Source: Clostridiales bacterium
GTDB taxonomy: Bacteria > Bacillota > Clostridia > Lachnospirales > Lachnospiraceae
NCBI GenBank assembly: GCA_019416265.1
Contig: DXXQ01000002.1
Span: 1-28,008, forward strand
Direction: 5' to 3'
Length of the DNA: 28,008 nt
Both the position numbers and the translations under genes were made by a program. Of this stretch, positions 1 through 7,263 are shown piece by piece (within the stretch, counting starts at the first letter, position 1; every line of letters begins with the position of its first letter). Below the pieces are notes generated by a model. It had not been told where the DNA came from and searched no databases. It saw only the letters and a program-made list of their open reading frames with translations.

Positions 1-6
1 GTAGTT

Positions 7-12
7 CTCCTC
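7..12 (-). promoter_or_regulatory. Ribosome binding site of a gene just off the left edge
   Basis: On the minus strand the last bases before the window edge read GAGGAG followed by AACTAC, so a start codon is expected within a few bases outside the window. With the promoter at 67-95 this implies a minus-strand gene starting right after the edge. In related clostridia recO is often followed by a glycyl-tRNA synthetase gene, but nothing of that gene is visible here. Confidence 0.5.
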
Positions 13-66
13 ATTCTTTTCTCTCAATTTAGAGTGGGAATTATTCTCCCCGCCTCGAATGTTTTC

Positions 67-95
67 ATTATAACCGCATCCCGTTACTTTTTCAA
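67..95 (-). promoter_or_regulatory. Sigma-A promoter for the off-window gene
   Basis: The minus strand shows TTGAAA (90-95), a 17-base spacer and a perfect TATAAT (67-72). Transcription would start near base 60 and read out of the left edge. The roughly 60-base leader is too short for a T-box or a typical riboswitch. The rest of 1-163 holds only a weak inverted repeat around 33-55 and no convincing recO terminator. Confidence 0.75.
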
Positions 96-163
96 CACTG
101 AAATGGCTCAAAAACAGGGTTTTCGGAGTTTTTAGGCCAAAACAGCGGTCCTTCGGGCTCTTC

Positions 164-916
164 TCACACCATCATCTCAAGGATTTCCAGACTTTTAAAA
201 CGCCTGTCTGTATTTCGTCCAACATAGGTATGTATCTGCCGCTCCAGCTCGTGGAGAACCTCCTCCTTCACTGTGAAGGTATAGAGCTTTTCCAGAGGCG
301 CGCAGATCATGTACTTCATGGTATAAAGGGCAGTTGCCGATATTCTCCTCCCGTCTGTCACCTGGCTGAGACACCCCTTGTCCAAAACGCCGTGATTTTC
401 CTGGGAAAAGAACAATTCTCCTCCCTCCTCCACAGGACAGCCGCAGCAGACGCACTGAAACAGAGACGGTCCCAATCCCTGAACAGCCATCAGGCGCAGC
501 TCAAAAATACAGCGCACCAGGCGGTTGTCCAGCTTCGGATTCAGAAGTGCCTTAATGGTCACATAGAGAAGATTCATGGACTCCTTCTCGTCTGTTCCCT
601 CCTGTCCGAAATAATCTGCCAGCTCCAGGAAATAATATCCGTAATAGATTCCCGTCTGCTCCAGGGCAAGCTCTACAAAGTGATGAGTGACCGAAACCTG
701 ATTGAGATTGTAGCTGCTGCGCCCTTCATAAAGTGTGAAGGACCCGAATACAAAAGGATTCGCAGCAGCCAGAAACGGACTGTTGGGACGCCTTGCCCCT
801 TTTGCAAAAGCAGATATCTTTCCTCTTTCTCTTGTAAGTAGAACAATTCTTTTGTCATATTCGCCTACAGGCATGGCAGAGAGCACCACTCCCTGCACAA
901 CGATCAAGTCACTCAT
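164..916 (-). CDS. recO: DNA repair protein RecO
   Basis: RecO acts in the RecFOR pathway, loading RecA onto SSB-coated gapped DNA. The 250-residue protein has the usual family length. It has an N-terminal OB-fold segment (roughly residues 1-80, containing the conserved GEYDKRIVLLTRERGK and FAKGARRPNS stretches), then a helical domain with a Cys cluster at C155, C157, C158 and C160 plus C182, matching the zinc-finger position of many bacterial RecO proteins. The ATG is preceded by an AAAGGA ribosome binding site. It lies 37 bases downstream of era; era-recO is a common pairing in Firmicutes, and it is probably the last gene of the run that begins at exoA or at the M16C peptidase gene. Confidence 0.95.
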   Translation of the reverse strand: MSDLIVVQGVVLSAMPVGEYDKRIVLLTRERGKISAFAKGARRPNSPFLAAANPFVFGSFTLYEGRSSYNLNQVSVTHHFVELALEQTGIYYGYYFLELADYFGQEGTDEKESMNLLYVTIKALLNPKLDNRLVRCIFELRLMAVQGLGPSLFQCVCCGCPVEEGGELFFSQENHGVLDKGCLSQVTDGRRISATALYTMKYMICAPLEKLYTFTVKEEVLHELERQIHTYVGRNTDRRFKSLEILEMMV

Positions 917-953
917 AACATCCTTTCTCTTTTATACCGGATGAAAGCTCCTG

Positions 954-1862
954 TCAGATTTCTTTCTTATCATATCCGAAGTTCTTGATAAGGAAATCGC
1001 TGTCTCTCCAGTCTTTTTTCACCTTCACCCAGAGTTTTAAATTTACCTTTGCTTCCAGCATACGCTCGATCTCAAATCTTGCGTTGCTGCCGATTTTTTT
1101 CAGCATAGCTCCCTGCTTGCCGATAATGATCCCTTTATGAGAATCCCTCTCGCAGATGATCGTAGCCTCAATATCCACCAGATTTTTATTTCCCGGACGC
1201 CATTTCATAATGTCAATGGCAACGGCAATGCCGTGGGGAATCTCTGCGTCCAGTGCATGAAGAGCTTTTTCGCGGATGATCTCCGCCACGATCTGACGCT
1301 GAGGCTGGTCTGTGATCGTATCTTCATCGTAAAACATCGGTCCATAAGGCAGATATTTCAAAATACAGCCTATGATATCCTCTGTATTCTGTCCCCGAAG
1401 TGCAGAACAGGGAATGATTTCCGCAAAATCACAGACCTTGCGGTATGTGTCGATGGCGGGAAGAATCTCTTCTTTGCTGACAGTATCGATTTTGTTGATG
1501 ATCAGGATTACCGGAACCCCCACGTTCTGAAGCTGCTCTGCAATGTGACGCTCTCCGGCACCGATGAAGGTGGAAGGCTCCACCAGCCACATGATCGCAT
1601 CCACTTCTTTGAGGGTGCGCTCTGCAACCTGTACCATGTACTCTCCAAGCTTATTTTTCGCCTTATGGATACCCGGTGTGTCAAGGAAGACAATCTGTCC
1701 TTCCTCACAGGTATAAACTGTCTGGATACGGTTTCTTGTGGTCTGCGGCTTCTTTGATGTAATGGCGATTTTCTGTCCGATGAGATGATTCATCAAAGTG
1801 GATTTTCCCACATTCGGTCTCCCGATAATCGCAACAAAGCCTGATTTAAATTTTTCGTTCAT
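954..1862 (-). CDS. era: GTPase Era, 30S ribosome assembly factor
   Basis: Era is an essential Ras-like GTPase that binds the 3' end of 16S rRNA and helps mature the 30S subunit. The 302 residues fit the family. Visible motifs are G1 GRPNVGKS (14-21), a TTR switch region near 41-43, G3 DTPG (61-64), G4 NKID (123-126) and G5 SAL (153-155). A C-terminal KH domain carries the GKQG loop (248-251). The ATG has a good GAGGAG ribosome binding site. It starts 23 bases after the M16C peptidase stop and precedes recO by 37 bases, so the three genes probably share a transcript. Confidence 0.97.
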   Translation of the reverse strand: MNEKFKSGFVAIIGRPNVGKSTLMNHLIGQKIAITSKKPQTTRNRIQTVYTCEEGQIVFLDTPGIHKAKNKLGEYMVQVAERTLKEVDAIMWLVEPSTFIGAGERHIAEQLQNVGVPVILIINKIDTVSKEEILPAIDTYRKVCDFAEIIPCSALRGQNTEDIIGCILKYLPYGPMFYDEDTITDQPQRQIVAEIIREKALHALDAEIPHGIAVAIDIMKWRPGNKNLVDIEATIICERDSHKGIIIGKQGAMLKKIGSNARFEIERMLEAKVNLKLWVKVKKDWRDSDFLIKNFGYDKKEI

Positions 1863-1885
1863 TCAGATTTTCTCCTCTATTGTAA

Positions 1886-4810
1886 TCAGCAGGTAACCAG
1901 AGGCTTGATCTCCATAAGGATATCCTCTGCCTTTTCTACCTTACTTTCACTTCCCACAACACAGATCTGCCGGGCGTTTAAAACAGCTTCCACAATAGGA
2001 GCCAGATTTCTCATATCCTCACAGGTTGCTCCCAGAATCTCATCTCTTGTCTTCTGAGCCATCTCCTCTGTCACTCCGCAGAAATATGCAGTCTTTGACA
2101 CAGCGCCCTTCATCTGAGGTGTTTTCGGCACATCCTTGCCGCTGATGGTTCCGATAATATATTTTGTCATCTCGTGCTCATCTGCCTGGAAGTTTCGGAT
2201 ATAATCCGGGATTCCCTTATAAACCTCCAGAGTTCGTTTCAGATGAGGATCGCGGTAAGAAACGAAATAGCTTTCTCCGTTTCTCTTAAAGCCGCTCATA
2301 CAGCCGTATGCGCCGCCCTTCACACGAAGGTTCATCCACAGATAGTCGTAGCTTAAAGCAACTTTCAGGATGTCAAGAGCGCCTGTATATTCCAGCCCCT
2401 CTTTTCGGAAGTTTCCGGTCTGTGCCACATACTGCACCTGGCCGGAGGTGGTAAAGCCTTCATTTTTCTTTACGCAGTAAAGCTCTTCCTGTGATTTTTC
2501 CACCTCTTCTGTGCAGAAAACCTCTTCCAGAGAAGAGACAAGGGTTTTCATTTCTTCCAGGGACTCTCTTTCTCCCGTGTAGCTTACCATGAAGTTTTCC
2601 GGACGGAAAATTTCTTTCATAAGCTCCCGGAGTGCGCTTACGATCTCGTCTTTACGCTCTTCAAATTCTTTTTCCAGCTTCTCGATAAACTGATAATAGC
2701 CGATTCCTGACATCTCGTCCTGGAAAGCCGCCATCGGAGAAGAATATGCGGTAGCACGGAGCACTGCCGTTGCGTGTCCTGCCCCGGAAAGACTTGCCTG
2801 GGCCCGTGATTTCACCTGGGCAATGATCTCATAGAGACGCTTGGTATCCTCCAGTCTGGAAGTGCTCAGGATTTCCTTCACCATATCGAAAAGGAAGGAA
2901 AGCTTCGGATAAAGAGCCTTTCCTCTTACGGAAAACGCAGCCCGGAATTCTTCTGTGGAATTTACATTTTCAAAAACCTCCACGCCGCAGTTGATCCCGC
3001 CTGTATTTGCGTTGATTTCGTTAAAGAGCTCGCCGTAGGTATAATTTTTTGTATCCACATAACCCAGAACCGATTTCAAAAGTCCCAGCCAGTTGATATC
3101 CTCCGGCGCCAGATCATCCAGCTTAAATAAAAGATCTACATAGCCGATACCGTTTGTACACACATCATGGTAAAGGAAAAGATGATCGTCCACCTTCAGC
3201 TCTTCATTGTAGAATTTGTCTGCCTCTTTCCTGATATCGCTGATTTTCAGCATAGGAATACATTTTAAGGCTTCCGGGTCTTCTTCCTCTTCCTGGTATT
3301 CTGCAAGGGCCTTTGTCGCCTGCACCATCTCCTCCAGTTTTTCCTGAGAAAGGCTGCTTCTGTACGCCTCAAGGGTTTCTTCCAGCTCTTTTTCCCGTTT
3401 TGCCGCAAGGCCTGTCTTCGGAAGAAGTGTCAGAACGCAGCCGTGGGTATTGTCAAGAAGATATCTGCGGATCAAATCTTCAAAATATCCCTGGTTGAGA
3501 GCTTTTTTCAGCTTCTCAAAAACAGCAAGCTGCTGTACCTGTGCAAACGGCTCACCGTCGTCATAGAGCCAGTCTCCCAGAATATCAAGGCTGTACATCA
3601 GTCCCTTTGGATAAGATGAGAAATCTGCCTCCCTGTAGCGGAATTCAAAATAATTGATTCCTGCTTCCACTGCTTTTTTGTCGATACCGTTATTTACGAT
3701 ATCCGTGAGCACTCTGCGGATAGTGGATACAAACTCCTCTTTTTTATCCGGATTGGAGCCCTTCGCAACTACAGTAAAATACGGCTGAAGGATTCCATCG
3801 TCAAAGGAACCGTAAATGTCTTTGCCGATTTTTGCATCCAGCAGGGCTTTTTTCAGCGGTGCGCCCGGCGCGCTTAAAAGCGCATAGTCCAGAACCTCAA
3901 AAGCCATGCACTTCATACTGTCAGAGGCATCCCCCACTACCATATTGTAGGAAAGATAGGTATTATCCTCCTCTCCCTCGTTTTCAGAAACAGGATACTC
4001 TTTCGTAATGTCACGGCAGGAACCGAAATCCTTCTGCTCATGGAGTTCAGAATCCACCTTCAGCTCATCGAAATGGGAAAGGTAATGCTCGTCAAGAAAA
4101 GCAAGCTTTTCTTCCATATCCATATTTCCGTAAAGATAAATATAGCTGTTGGACGGATGATAATAAGTTCTGTGGAAATCAAGGAAGTTTTCGTAGGTCA
4201 GTTCCGGAATATTCTCCGGATTTCCCCCTGACTCACATCCGTAGGAATTATCCGGGAAAAGGCTGTTCATGATCTCCCTCTCCAGCACCTCGTCCGGTGA
4301 GGAAAAGGCTCCCTTCATCTCATTGTAGACAACTCCGTTATATTTCAGAGGCCCCTCTGTGCTTTCCAGCTGGTAGCTCCAGCCCTCCTGACGGAAAATC
4401 TCTTCTTTTTTATAAATATTCGGATAAAATACCGCGTCCAGATATACATGCATCAGATTCTGAAAGTCCTGATCATTGCAGCTTGCCACAGGATAACAGG
4501 TCTTGTCCGGATAGGTCATTGCATTGAGAAATGTATTTAAGGAGCCTTTTACAAGCTCTACAAAAGGATCCTTTAAGGGGAATTCTTTTGATCCGCAAAG
4601 AACACTGTGTTCCAAGATATGTGCCACTCCTGTGCTGTCCTTGGGCGGTGTGCGGAACGCAATGTTGAACACCTTGTTTTCGTCCTCGTTCTCAATGAGC
4701 ATTACCCTTGCCCCTGTTTTTTTATGGCGGAGAAGCCAGCCCACAGAGTGGATATCTGAAAGGTCCTCCTGTCTTAACACCTCATAGGCGGTTAAATTCT
4801 CTTTCTTCAT
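1886..4810 (-). CDS. M16C (PreP-like) zinc metallopeptidase
   Basis: A 974-residue member of the insulinase-like M16C family, which folds as a two-half clamshell and degrades unstructured peptides in an enclosed chamber. The inverted zinc motif HxxEH is HILEH at residues 64-68, and the distal zinc ligand is the Glu of NEMKGAFS near residue 164. The Arg/Tyr pair that helps catalysis lies in the C-terminal half (about R829 and Y835, in NLRVKGGAYG). No signal peptide or membrane segment is seen, so it is probably cytoplasmic. An in-frame TTG 12 bases upstream overlaps the GGAGG ribosome binding site, so I take the ATG at 4810. It sits 23 bases before era. The physiological substrate is unknown. 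Confidence 0.92.
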   Translation of the reverse strand: MKKENLTAYEVLRQEDLSDIHSVGWLLRHKKTGARVMLIENEDENKVFNIAFRTPPKDSTGVAHILEHSVLCGSKEFPLKDPFVELVKGSLNTFLNAMTYPDKTCYPVASCNDQDFQNLMHVYLDAVFYPNIYKKEEIFRQEGWSYQLESTEGPLKYNGVVYNEMKGAFSSPDEVLEREIMNSLFPDNSYGCESGGNPENIPELTYENFLDFHRTYYHPSNSYIYLYGNMDMEEKLAFLDEHYLSHFDELKVDSELHEQKDFGSCRDITKEYPVSENEGEEDNTYLSYNMVVGDASDSMKCMAFEVLDYALLSAPGAPLKKALLDAKIGKDIYGSFDDGILQPYFTVVAKGSNPDKKEEFVSTIRRVLTDIVNNGIDKKAVEAGINYFEFRYREADFSSYPKGLMYSLDILGDWLYDDGEPFAQVQQLAVFEKLKKALNQGYFEDLIRRYLLDNTHGCVLTLLPKTGLAAKREKELEETLEAYRSSLSQEKLEEMVQATKALAEYQEEEEDPEALKCIPMLKISDIRKEADKFYNEELKVDDHLFLYHDVCTNGIGYVDLLFKLDDLAPEDINWLGLLKSVLGYVDTKNYTYGELFNEINANTGGINCGVEVFENVNSTEEFRAAFSVRGKALYPKLSFLFDMVKEILSTSRLEDTKRLYEIIAQVKSRAQASLSGAGHATAVLRATAYSSPMAAFQDEMSGIGYYQFIEKLEKEFEERKDEIVSALRELMKEIFRPENFMVSYTGERESLEEMKTLVSSLEEVFCTEEVEKSQEELYCVKKNEGFTTSGQVQYVAQTGNFRKEGLEYTGALDILKVALSYDYLWMNLRVKGGAYGCMSGFKRNGESYFVSYRDPHLKRTLEVYKGIPDYIRNFQADEHEMTKYIIGTISGKDVPKTPQMKGAVSKTAYFCGVTEEMAQKTRDEILGATCEDMRNLAPIVEAVLNARQICVVGSESKVEKAEDILMEIKPLVTC

Positions 4811-4827
4811 TTTTTCCTCCAAATTTC

Positions 4828-4880
4828 AGAGCTTGTCTCCATGGGAATCACCAGTCCGTCTCCCGATAAAAACAAGCTCT
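4828..4880 (-). promoter_or_regulatory. Stem-loop in the leader of the M16C peptidase gene
   Basis: In the 107-base gap upstream of the peptidase gene, AGAGCTTGT (4828-4836) and ACAAGCTCT (4872-4880) form a perfect 9-bp stem, with a weaker inner GGGA/TCCC pairing. The stem ends about 17 bases before the start codon and near the ribosome binding site. There is no U-run, so it is not a classical terminator. I could not find a convincing promoter in this gap. Confidence 0.45.
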
Positions 4881-4917
4881 TTGTTACACTGTTTATTTTC
4901 GCATTTATTTCTGCTTT

Positions 4918-5520
4918 TTATTCAGGGGTACTCTCACCGATCAGCGCTTCCTCATCAGGGAAAACCTCCTGATATACTTCCAATGCAGCCTGTGTGATCA
5001 GCTCAAGCTCCTTCTCCATCTTTGCGTGAACAGGAAGCTCAATGGCAGTCTCACGGATATCTCTTCTGATTTTCTTTTTCTTCGCATCGCTGCTGATGGT
5101 GGCAATGCCGAAAAGTGTGGTATTATAAGATTTATCCGTCTCACAAAGCATCAGATAGGTTCTGACCAGATGCAGACACTCCTGATACAGAAGCTCTCTG
5201 TGAAGATCGCTCTTCTCCTGAAGTTCTGTAAATTTCAGCTTTTTCAGCACCTTGGAAATCTCTTTCTGGGCAGTTTTCCATCCGAAGAGGCGGCTTCCTG
5301 AATTCCTGTTGAATTCCATTGTCATCCACAGTGCAAGAAAGCCGTCTGCCCGTGTGTCCTCTCCCACCTCAGAAGGATCCTGATAGCGAAGTTCCCACAG
5401 TTCTCTGCGAATCTCATTGGCAGCCTGATCCTCGCCTGCTTCTATGGCCTCCATAAGAAGCTTTTTCCTCTTCATGGGCTCATGTTCTTTATAGTATTTC
5501 TCCATAATTGGTGTTTCCAT
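4918..5520 (-). CDS. Uncharacterised helical protein, possibly DUF6553
   Basis: A 200-residue soluble protein rich in Lys and Glu, predicted largely alpha-helical, with no signal peptide or membrane segment. It resembles small Lachnospiraceae proteins that I associate, without certainty, with DUF6553: an N-terminal EKYYKEHEPMKRKKLL segment, then a NEIRRELWELRY helix. A GTG at 5547 overlapping the glf stop would give nine more residues, but the ATG at 5520 has AGGA nine bases upstream and is preferred. It follows glf by 23 bases and appears cotranscribed with it. No catalytic motif is recognisable and I assign no function. Confidence 0.8.
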   Translation of the reverse strand: METPIMEKYYKEHEPMKRKKLLMEAIEAGEDQAANEIRRELWELRYQDPSEVGEDTRADGFLALWMTMEFNRNSGSRLFGWKTAQKEISKVLKKLKFTELQEKSDLHRELLYQECLHLVRTYLMLCETDKSYNTTLFGIATISSDAKKKKIRRDIRETAIELPVHAKMEKELELITQAALEVYQEVFPDEEALIGESTPE

Positions 5521-5543
5521 GCAGTTTTTTCCTTTCTTCCCTG

Positions 5544-6659
5544 TCACCCTTCTTCATAGGTCAGCTCTGTCTCAGCCATTGCAAGAGCCTCCTCGATTAC
5601 CTGATCCATATCCATGTAACGGTACATTCCGAGTCTTCCGCCAAAGAGAACATTTTTCTCTTCCAGGGCTTTTCGTTCATATTTGTCAAAAAGAATACTG
5701 TTTGCCGGGTCATTCACCGGGTAATACGGCTCCCGGCCCTTTTCCCATGCAGCCGGATATTCTCTGGTGATAACGGTCTTTGGCTGTGTGCCGAATTCGA
5801 AATGCTTATGTTCTATGATCCTTGTGTAAGGCACCTCATAATCCGTATAGTTTACCACTGCATTTCCCTGATAATTGCCCATATCAAGAACCTCTGTCTC
5901 AAATCTCAGGGAGCGGTATTCCAGCTCTCCATAGCAGTAATCGTAAAACTCGTCGATCATACCTGTAAAAAGCACCTTCTCTGCCTGTGCCGTAAGGTCT
6001 TCCCTGTTGTCAAAGAAATCTGTGTTCAGGCATACCTGAACTCCCTCCAGCAGCTTCTTGATGATCCGTGTATAACCGCCCTTTGGAATTCCCTGATAAG
6101 GATCCTTGAAATAATTGTTGTCGTAGGTGTAACGAAGGGGCAGCCGCTTGATGATAAAGGAAGGAAGATCCTTACATTCCCGTCCCCACTGCTTTCTGGT
6201 ATAACCCTCCACAAGCTTCTCGTAGACATCCTGTCCCACAAGAGCAAGGGCCTGCTCCTCCAGATTCTTCGGATGGGTAATGTGCATCCTTGCAATCTGT
6301 TCCTGGATCTTCGCCTTCGCCTCTGCCGGAGTCCGAACTCCCCAGAGCTGATGGAAGGTATTCATATTGAACGGCAGATTATAAAGCTCATCCTTATAAA
6401 CTGCAATGGGTGAATTCACAAAATGGTTAAACTCCGCAAACTGATTTACATAATCCCAAACTTTTTTCCTGGAGGTATGGAAAATATGAGCGCCATACTT
6501 GTGTACCTGAATTCCTTCAACCTCTTCTGTATAAATATTACCGCCAATGTGATCTCTCTTGTCGATCACCAGGCAGGTTTTCCCCCGTCTGGTCGCCTCA
6601 TGTGCAAATACAGCTCCGAAAAGCCCGGCTCCCACGATCAGATAATCATATTTTTTCAT
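5544..6659 (-). CDS. glf: UDP-galactopyranose mutase
   Basis: Glf is a flavoenzyme that interconverts UDP-galactopyranose and UDP-galactofuranose, supplying Galf for surface glycans. The 371 residues match bacterial Glf. The FAD-binding GAGLFG motif is at residues 10-15, followed by the conserved IGGNIYTE, KYGAHIFHT, KQWG and ELEYRSLRFE blocks and the VVNYTDYEVPYTRIIEHKHF stretch, which carry the flavin and UDP-sugar contacts. A GTG at 6668 is in frame, but the ATG at 6659 has AAGG eight bases upstream and is the likelier start. The start overlaps the upstream DUF5662 gene by 14 bases, suggesting translational coupling. No galactofuranosyltransferase or other polysaccharide gene lies nearby in the window, which is unusual for glf. 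Confidence 0.95.
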   Translation of the reverse strand: MKKYDYLIVGAGLFGAVFAHEATRRGKTCLVIDKRDHIGGNIYTEEVEGIQVHKYGAHIFHTSRKKVWDYVNQFAEFNHFVNSPIAVYKDELYNLPFNMNTFHQLWGVRTPAEAKAKIQEQIARMHITHPKNLEEQALALVGQDVYEKLVEGYTRKQWGRECKDLPSFIIKRLPLRYTYDNNYFKDPYQGIPKGGYTRIIKKLLEGVQVCLNTDFFDNREDLTAQAEKVLFTGMIDEFYDYCYGELEYRSLRFETEVLDMGNYQGNAVVNYTDYEVPYTRIIEHKHFEFGTQPKTVITREYPAAWEKGREPYYPVNDPANSILFDKYERKALEEKNVLFGGRLGMYRYMDMDQVIEEALAMAETELTYEEG

Positions 6660-7260
6660 TAGAGACACCTTCTTTACTTCTTTTTTTTATTTCACTGCCC
6701 TGTCGGGCGCTTCCTCTCTTTCTTTTTCCTCCCTTTAAGTATACGTTTTTTATATAACGAAGAGCCGTATCCTCTCCGTGGTCATGGAGAATACGCAAAA
6801 GTCCCTCCAGTTCCCTCTTTGTCTGGGGATGGATAAACCACAATTTATCTTTTCCCTTCAGAAAATACTGCAAAGGCTGTCTGCAGTTATAAGCATCCCC
6901 CAGATAGGTGCGGGAGGCACTGATCCTGTCCATTACCATCTCCGCCACATATTTCCGCGGCATCTGCGCACCCATGATCACATGCTCTTTATCAAGAGAA
7001 TAGTCTACCCAGTATTCAAAGTGATGGCGGTTTCTTCCCTTGTGGTGAAGCCAGGAACGGGATACGCCTGTCGCCTCCCGCTCCGCATTGTTCGGGCTTC
7101 TGTCCCCCTGGAAATATCTGCATCCCACCAGAAATTCCGTGGGTGAATACTTTGACATATCGTGGAGCAGTCCCTGTTTATAAAGACCGACCCGGAAACA
7201 GTAATACATAACCATCAGCTTATGTCTGGTGATCGTCTTAAAGTGAAGCCATGGATGCAA
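6646..7260 (-). CDS. DUF5662 family protein, HD-like histidine pattern
   Basis: A 204-residue protein matching what I know as DUF5662, a family without an established function. Conserved features visible are H13, the LLHDMSKYSPTEF block with H33-D34, and the HHKGRNRHHFEYW block with H72/H73 and H79/H80. This H...HD...HH...HH spacing resembles a metal-binding HD-type hydrolase, but that is inference. The last 30 residues are strongly basic and overlap the glf start. The start codon is TTG, supported by GGAGG eight bases upstream and by only three bases separating it from the stop of the upstream gene. It was presumably carried along in the exoA transcript. Confidence 0.85.
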   Translation of the reverse strand: MHPWLHFKTITRHKLMVMYYCFRVGLYKQGLLHDMSKYSPTEFLVGCRYFQGDRSPNNAEREATGVSRSWLHHKGRNRHHFEYWVDYSLDKEHVIMGAQMPRKYVAEMVMDRISASRTYLGDAYNCRQPLQYFLKGKDKLWFIHPQTKRELEGLLRILHDHGEDTALRYIKNVYLKGGKRKRGSARQGSEIKKRSKEGVSNEKI

Positions 7261-7263
7261 GAT

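Noticed and set aside
1..163. T-box or riboswitch before the off-window gene
   Set aside because: The predicted transcript has only about 60 bases inside the window and lacks T-box motifs such as TGGNACCGCG; only a weak inverted repeat is seen.
5508..6413. Plus-strand reading frame of about 301 codons opposite glf
   Set aside because: Antisense to glf, which has complete family motifs; the translated sequence has no recognisable domain.
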